Translations under genes and position numbers: made by a program
Notes under the pieces: generated by a model
The model's database searches: none
What the model saw: only the letters and a program-made list of their open reading frames with translations
Told to the model about the DNA's origin: nothing
Source: Ligula intestinalis
Taxonomy: Eukaryota; Platyhelminthes; Cestoda; Diphyllobothriidea; Diphyllobothriidae
Direction: 5' to 3'
Length of the DNA stretch: 64,000 nt
Assembly (NCBI GenBank): GCA_036362985.1
Contig: JAYGXS010000009.1
Span: forward strand, 16,250,766 to 16,314,765
Part shown: piece by piece, positions 46,401 through 55,400 of the stretch
Position numbering within the stretch: position 1 is the first letter of the stretch
How the letters are laid out: the number at the start of each line of letters is the position of its first letter

Positions 46401-49400
46401 CGACAAAGCAGACGGCCATCGGTTGCTGGTAGCAAAGGTGGAATTCTAGAATGCGCCTCAGTGTGAATATCTGACCCGCAAATCCACGCCCAGCGCGGAA
46501 CCTGGTTTGGTTTGGTCGTGTCCTGGAGGCACGTACAAAAAACGCAAGATGACCGGAGATGGCCGAAATTGGTTAGTAGTGAGGCAGGCATCCGCAACTT
46601 CTAGCGCTGACCCTCTCCCTCTCTTCCTCCGCTTACTTTGCCAACGGAGGAGGGCATAACTACCGTGGCCGGCAAAAAATAACTGTCCGTCTACACGTAC
46701 CGCACACGCGACCTAGTCCTGATCCCACAAGGACAAGACTAGTACAACAGGAGGGCGGAACTCGATCAAGAAATGCATCAACTAAAGAGGGCAATAACGT
46801 GACAAGGTAGGCGCGAGGGGGGGGGCAGAAGTTGTAAATATTAGAAGAACTGAATGACCTACAGCAAGGGTACTGGCCAACATGTTAAACTTGTCCACTG
46901 CCGGCGGTATGGAGGCCTCAATGCGAGCCAACTCGATTGAAAAGGACTGAAGTTCGTCTTCCAGAAGTTGTTTTCTTTGTTGTTGCTGCTGGCAGCGCTC
47001 TACGAGACTTCGGTGTTTTTGCACGAGACTGCCGAATCTAAAACGGAAGGTTTTCAGTCAAAAACGAAGGGCCGGCCATATGACGACTTTGCCTGGGTAT
47101 GTGACTGGGTCACTAAATACAATAGTTATGGCCTGTTTCTAGCGAAGATACTCATGGGCAAACTGGCAGCCTCGCAACTTCTTCACCAGAAAAATTATCT
47201 GACGTGGACGATATATTCGCGGTCACATTTGAACAAACTAACATATCAGATCTGATATACATACCACAAAATTTACGCTAGAAGAAAAGTCTGGATCGCT
47301 CTCAGTTCTCGGCGTATTTCTGAAAAAAGAGTCTGGGGATGAGTATTCAACATAGTGCCTATCGTAAGAATACGTGATCCAGGCAAAATTACCATTTTGA
47401 GATTTTCGCAGCGTTGTTTGACAACGGAGGAAAATGATCTGCTCGACCGACAGCATCGAGGAGCCTGAGATTTTAGAAGGCGTTTTTCGACAAAATGGGT
47501 ATCCCAGTCGATTTTTTGCTAAGAACGTGGCTGAAACACAGCCAAAGCCGTCGGTGCTAACAGCAAAGAAGAAATGAATTCTTAGTTGGGTCCCATTTCC
47601 AGGGAAACGTGAAGCGAACCTCTAAGAAGGCTGTATCGAACATTTTTACAGCAACTGACGCCTATGTACTTTTTACGACTGCGCCCATCCTAAAAGGGTG
47701 ATAAAGGACAAAATACCGGCTCAGACAGCCTCCATGTGCACCTATTCATTTACCTGCTCCTGTATGACAGAATATAATGGCCGCATGAGCATGCGATGGT
47801 GCAAAAGAATACAAAAACGTTTTCCAGTATGGTCAAGGAAGGGTCAAATAAAGAGCATCAACAGCTCAATTATAGCACACGCGGTAGCCATATATCATCG
47901 CGTGGATGCCAGAGAGGCTCTCCGAGTGATCTGCTAGGTGCCATCGAACTATTTAAAATTCGGCAAGAGGTTCCTTGGTAGCACCGAATGTTCTTATTCA
48001 TATTTACATGCCTACTCCATTAATTTCAGTTGGAGTTAGGGTGGGAAAGTGATATCGTATGCAAAAAACCCTAAGTTTCGGTCTTATGGGAAGCGTGGGC
48101 GTAGGCATGTAAATATAAATAAGAACATTCGTTGCTACCAAGAAAACTCCTGCCTAAAATTCCTTGATCAGCTTCTGTTGGCTACGGCAGAACAGGCTGC
48201 CATCAGGTTATGCAAACCGGTCTTGCACGCACAAAAGAACTTCGTAAAGGCACCGTTGTTACCATGGCCTAAAGTCGCCAAAGCAACCGCACGTAGCATA
48301 TTACCTTTTCCAGCCCAGTTTTTTTCCGACCCTTTCATATTGGTGACCCCAAGCTTGTCCACCATCTACTCTGAAAACCGCACGATTTTTTTTCTACGAA
48401 CCCGCAGTTTCCTTACTGAATTACAACATAGACGTACAGTCCTAATGAGAATTTATCGAAGGCAAACGTATGGTTGCCAGTTTATTTTTGAATTCTTCAA
48501 AGGTTATTTTGGCCACATAACAGGCTCCGTTCCGTTTTTATGAGAATAACGATTGAGCTGGATTATTAAAATCCCAAGAAGGTTCGTTTGTCATACGTTC
48601 ATAAAATTGCTGATTTTCGTGGAGGGACGACCTGATTTAGAAATATGGAAATATATAAAGCAAGAGCATACTTCGAGTTCTGGGAAGCTACCAGGGCCTC
48701 CAATTCATCAACAGTGCTTTGAACGGCGGTCTTCTTTGAAGTTACCTCTGCTAGCCGCGCGGAAGCCACCTTTGCCGCTTGCTGGGATAGAGGAAAACAG
48801 AGAAATTGAGGACAGACCGAAGGGAGACAACACCTGCAACAACAGCTCGAAATCATTGAGTAAAATCGAGAGACTCGTTACTATTCAACCCAAGCAGTCA
48901 CTGGCAAGTACAGGCACCGACTGAGGAACAGTCGTCCAGACTAATTTGTTCAATCTTAACTTTACAGCGCTGGTCCAGCGAATACGACGAAGGAAGCAGA
49001 TAAGTCACCCTCATTATCATGCAACTGAAAATCCCGGGGGTATGGGATAGTTTTAGACCTATGCAAGAATAAGAACAAACACTGATTTTTGTTACTATTT
49101 AGGTGGCCTGGAGTTCTTGTAACTCACGGCGTGCCTGTTCCACGAGATCACGAAGTGCCTACACCCATGGACTTGCTCATTCAAAAGCTTGTACATTTCC
49201 CCGTTTACGGATGTAAAAAGTATAATGTAGAGCCTGACTCACTCACGGGTTTCGTGCATGGTCTACTAATCTGGACACAGCTTGAAACAACAACTGGCTC
49301 TCTGTGCCCGGTCAAATGGAATTCCTCTGACTCTTAACCTGCCCCCCCCCCTTCCCCCGAACACGCGGCGCTTAGTCCAAACGCTAACACCCCCCTCCCC

Positions 49401-52400
49401 TCACTAGCACAACCTATCGCCGCGGGTGTCACGTCACCATAACCCTTCCACCCAATCCCCCCTTCCCTCCCCCGTCCGTTGTAACCTCTGCCTCCAAAAC
49501 CTCTAGTGTGACATTTCCAGCCCTCACTTTTAATCTAGTCTGACGACGAACACGTGATACTTGTTCGAAAATTCCCGAGTACAACTCGATTTTCCGAAGA
49601 TCTTTCTTTTCCTCATATCATCTCGGAATGCAACTTACTTCACTTATCCAGTATAATAACAGTATTTGAGAACCTAACTCACCCACAACTACTTCAGTTC
49701 TTGATGTAAAATCCTAACAAAAAAAGCGAAAAATACGAGAGTAAACCCTAGTAAACGAACCTCAGCGTCCACCAATGCGACCTGCAAGTGGTCAGCCTCA
49801 TCTCGGGCCGCAGCGGCCGCGGCCTCAGCCTCCCTGATGGAGGCCCGCAGGGTCTCCTCTCGGGCCCGCAGATGGTCGCAGGTCGGTTCTGCCTCCAGCT
49901 CCTTAATCTCTGCCTCCATGTTTTTGATTTGTCCGGCAGAGCATCCGAAGGCCGCCTCGACCGCCGCAACGAACTCCTAAAGCAAACAATCGGATAGGAG
50001 AGCTCTGCTACAGCCTATCAACACTTTTTTTCATACACAAAGATAAGGCTCATATCCAGTTTTTGTTTTGACATAGGTAACCTCTGATCTTGTAGGATAT
50101 CACACTGTGACAAAAATCCGGTACGCGCCAGAATTCGCGCAACATGCTCACACATGCGAATAATTGATACTCTCTCGCTAATCGGCATTGAGTAAGTTGT
50201 AATACTGATTATCTTACAGTCTATCTTGAAGTTACTTCAGTCATGACAGGATGCAAGCTTTTTAATGAGCTTCGTTCTGACTACTAAACATACGTTGTAC
50301 TGTAAAAAGTAACTACTTAAATAGTATGCATATTTATCATTGATTTTGACTACGTTAATAAATTCAAATATAGTTTATGGAAAACGTAAACGAAAAAATA
50401 TTCCTTGTACTCGTTTGGTAGCAACTTACGCCTTCTTTAGATTTTATAATTAAAGAAAGGATATCTTTCGAGTTAAAAATTTTTAATTATGGTTTTTTTA
50501 CGATTGTGAGGTGTTCATTCATAATTCATCGTATCCGTCAATTAAGTAAGGCTGCCTATACTGTATAAAGTATGGTCCACACCTATTGCGACATTTGATG
50601 AGAACTATGTGACTTATTCCTCAAATTGTAGTCGAAAACAGCATGCAGTTTGTAAACCTGTAATTCAGGCGTAGCAATCAGGAAGTTTCAAAATTATTCA
50701 GCAATTTAGAAACTTCTTTTTAAAACTGAAAGATACACTTTCTTTAAGTATAGAAGTTAAAGAAGACGTAGTTTGCTACCAAACACGTACAAGAAATAAT
50801 TTTTTGTTCACGTTTTCCAGAAAATATATTTGAATTTATAAAGGTAGTCAAAATCAATTATAAATACGCATACTATTTAAGTATTTACTTTTTACAGTAC
50901 AACGTATGGTTAGTAGTCAGAACGAAGCTCATTAAAAAGCTCGCATCCTGTCATGACTGAAGTAACTTCAGGATAGACTGTAAGATAATCACAACCTGGG
51001 TCAATGTCGATTAGCGAAAGAGTATCAATCTCTCACATATGTCAGCATGTTGCACGAATTCTGGCGCGTACTGTAGTTTTCCTATGCTCATATGTTACAC
51101 TTATTTTAACTTGAATATGGTTGTACTCTGTTTTTTAGCCAGTCTTCAAAGGCCATACTTATTATCCTTAAAGAAAAGTGAACTAACCAGCCCACTATAA
51201 ACGTACGCCTCGAAGGAGAAAGTTGACCACCTCTAGCGTTATTTTCAAGCCAGGAACCCGGCTGTTAAGCTACTCAATTCATAGCCCAGGCCTTCTCAAA
51301 CCAAGCTGTCTTCTTACCTTCCTGTTCCCTTTACCAGTCAACAGGTAGCTACTTACCTGCTTCAAAATGCTTACCATCCGGTCACGGTGTACGTCAGAGC
51401 TCTTGGGCAAGTGGAATGATACGGTTGTCTGCGGGGTCAAAGTCTACATCAAGCCTAAAAGGATGAAACCGGTCATCGGACCAACCACGCCAGCGCAGAT
51501 TTGTTTGACAGTATCGAAACCTCAGGGGGTCGGTCTGATGAGCTACCTGTCATGCCATGACAATCTGTCTGTCACACATCACTAGAGCGCTCAGAAAATG
51601 GCCAGAACTTATGGCCTGAGCGCTCCCCGGCCACCGCCAGTGGCGCGATGGCTTCCCATCTGGGGCCGAAGGGCTGAGTTCATGCTGTGAACGACCGGCA
51701 ATGTCAGTAAATTTTACCCTACAGGTAGTCGACGTCTTTCAGTCGCCCCCTGTCCTGAACGCACACAGTCTAACACTGACACGTGGGATAGCCGGTACAC
51801 ACAGGTCATAGTGACAAATAAAACTTCGCAACAACTTCATAAGCACCATTTGTGGCCCCATTGCTTCAGGCAACGACACCGCCTGGTCGTCTGGCAGCAG
51901 CCTGCTAACCGATAACAATGAGACGTGTTTTCTCCTTATGCAAATTACGCTTATCACTACACCAACTGACATGGCATTCTCACTTTGGTTCGATACTTGT
52001 ACTTGTTACGGCTGTGATCATACCTGATCTAGCCGGTTTCAATGATGACACAAACGGTATTTCTCCATGCATTGCGATTGGCGGCAGCGGATCTGGAAAG
52101 CCCCACCCAGTCTCTTCTTCAGCGACGGAGACCGAAGATAGAAGGTCCAAGAACTGCTTCCATGTCTTGACGGACGGTGTCCAGCCAAGTCTTCAGTTGT
52201 TCTCCTCCTCGATGTGTCCAGGTGGGCTGCGGCCCCGGGTCGAGTGCAGCATAGCTAAGCTCGTGGGGCGGACGACGGAGAACGTGCCCAAACCACCTCA
52301 GTTGCCTTTCTTTAATGGCCTGAGATATCCTCGCGATACGATCACAGCAAGTGCGAACTGTCTCATTCGACATGAAGTCGCTATACTTAAATCGCAGGAT

Positions 52401-55400
52401 CGTCCTCAGGCAGTGGTGGTCAAAGACCTCCAGTCTTCGCTCACCTTCAGCGCGCACAGCCCAGCATTTACATCCAGAGGAGGACTGACTGAATGGATGC
52501 GCGTTATACACGAATCTTCGCGGCGATGGCAATGTCGCGTCGGATCCATAGGCGTTTTCGAAGGATTGAGAAAACCAAGTGAGCAGCACCGATACGGGAG
52601 ACAATTTCGTCCTTGCTCTGCCCATTCGGTAGTTGCCTCACGTGAGGTATTTAAAGCTGTCTACTTCTTAAAGTTGATGGCCATTAATTTCCAGGGGTGC
52701 GTTCTCCCGGTCAGGGATGCAGCTCGAGAATGACTTCGTCTTTCCGGCATTTATGGACACACCAGCCGACATAGCGATCTCATTTATCCGCGAAACTACT
52801 GACTTTAGACCACCAAAGCTTGAGGCTAGCAGCGCAATATCATCGGCGTAGTCGAGATCAGTTAGCCGGCGTCCGGGTTCGATCATCGCAAATGATTACA
52901 TGCACCATCTGAGAAGAAGAAGATTCGATCGCTGGGAAAATATGCTTATTCGCCTGACGTTTCGATATCCGTCGCGGATTCGTCATCAGAGACATGAATA
53001 GCATGCACCACCTGCCCGCAGCGTGGCGAATGCAAGAGATGGCGACTTGGACATGAAGTAAGTATTAGTGTTCGAGGACTTGCACAGCCTCTGCCGCATT
53101 CTCTCATACCCCACGCTCCTGTGTCCAGTGTCAAAACGGAGTCATGGCCTGGAGACGTTAATAAAACAACAACAACAACAGCCCATCCATCCATACTGCC
53201 TTCGCAACCGAGACGCTTAGAATTTGTCCCATTCAAACTCTCGAGTAGATTTGTGCACATTATGCCCCTTTTTGTTGGCCGGGGAGAAGGTCGTGCTAAT
53301 ACTGCTCTGACCCTCGTTCATCCCTACCCTCTCACTCTCGTTTATTAACTTTCACCCCTGCCTCCTAACGAAAGTTCGCGAATTATCTATATTATTCTAA
53401 CCACTCTTCATCCCTTTTCAGTTCTTGTACGGCAATTATAAGATGAGTAAAGCCCAATTCCAGGCTACTTGCTTCTTCCTTCTCGACAGTTTGGCTAGTG
53501 CGTACTGAATAACACGACTCTATTCCAATCACGACACGGCCCGTGCACATGTGCCATACATGCACGATCGTGTGACGGCCTAACCCCAAAACCCTTTTGT
53601 TTCAATCAACACTTTTTGTATGTGAATCACCGTAGTCCGTTTTCAAAAACCACTTTGCCCGATTCTGTATAGTTTTCGCGTTTTCCGTTCAAGCTCGATA
53701 CATCCAGCATTTTGTCGCACTGTTGTAAATCCGGCCAAAAGCTGCGATATCGCCATCTAATTACGCCTTGTGTGAGCTCCCTAAGGAAGAACACGACAAT
53801 AAGTGGACAAAGCAAACGTCTTAGAGAAAACCTAGAACAGCGTATTTAAGGCAAGCAAACGCGTGTACAAGATGGGACCAATGAGATTGGGGTCTTAAGT
53901 AAGCAGCGGTCTCGTTAGCTTTGTGACTTATGCACTTGGCGTGTTAGAATCCTGAGCTTGGGCGTAGCTGCGCGCATCATCAGGTACACCCTGTGTGGGC
54001 GGACCGGTGGTCTAGCGTGCGAACGACTCGTCAGGGCGGCGTGCACTCACAGCTAAGCTGGGCCCTGACAAACTTTGCTACCATCCCGTTTGTCATATTT
54101 ACGTCATTATACGTTTAATGAACATTATCTATCCCACTCCCTTATCAATCTTACGCTACGTCTCAATTTCCCAGAAGGTTTGAAGTTCCGCATGTTTAAA
54201 TGGACACATTTAGCCCAAAAATCCTATTTTCAAGATCCAAGTCGGTGTCAGGATGTAAATCTAAGCTTGGGACTAATAATGAACTTCTATCTCGGACGTG
54301 AATGACACGCGCAGGATCGATAAGACAAGTTTTCTCTCTCCTTCCATGCGTCAGTACCCTCTCCGAAGTCGGTCAGTCGTCTGTCGCGGGTACTGGGTGC
54401 AAGTAGCTGACACTAAGTCAGGATGCTCCCGGGCGGGTCACCATACCCCTCCTCGTGCATGCGTTTGTTTGGATACGCAATCTGTGTCATACCCCGAACT
54501 GACCCCCATGATGATCCACCGAAAGTTCCGCGTGCTCCACTGGGTAATACTCTCATGCTAACCCATTACTCTGACCATTTTCGATGTCTTTGCTATTTTT
54601 CCGTTTTAGTTCCAATACGCCGATTTTAAGAGGAACAAAGCCTGATTCTAGAGTACTCAAAAGTCTGACTCTCCCGCTTGTTTGGCTTATACTTACTTAT
54701 GCCTATTCAGATTGCGACAAATATATCCCCTTCATAACACTACACTTTGCAAGTCTATACGGCTGGGTGTCAAAATTATCATGCCATCAGCTTATTCGGC
54801 AACTGGTAAGTGGTCTATAGACGCGTACTTGTGGTAATTGCGTAAGATGACTAACAGGGCATATTTATGGCCTAACCTCAAACAGCTGAGAGGGTACTAA
54901 GGGAAAACTGTTTTCGAAACGCACCCTAACCGGTGACGAAAACACGATGAAGGCCTCTCTGGTGTCTGGGTATTCGTAAGAACTATGACGCCTAATTTCC
55001 ATCTACACAAGACCAAAAAGGGCTAATATGCCGGTGGAGACATTAATGAATACCACTTACCGTCAAAATATGTCAGTGCACTTACCTTTACTATATATGA
55101 GTCTGGGTCAATATTGCCGGAAGGGTCTTCGCGTAGCGCGTTAACAAAGAACTCTAAGACAGTTTTAGGCAACGGTGGCTCCGATAAGGTCTGCCGGTCG
55201 TGTGAGGTGAAGATTGTTTCAGAAGCTACTGCGATTGAAAGAGGGGAGGAAGGGGAGGGAGATTAGACAAAGCAAGAAACATAGACATACTTGCTTCATC
55301 TACTGCCTGCGATTCAGCGCGCAGCCAGTCCAGAGCGCTGAGGACATGCGGCCAGGCGTGCATTGCACCAGGAGTCGAAATCAGACTCTTGCTCATGGTC

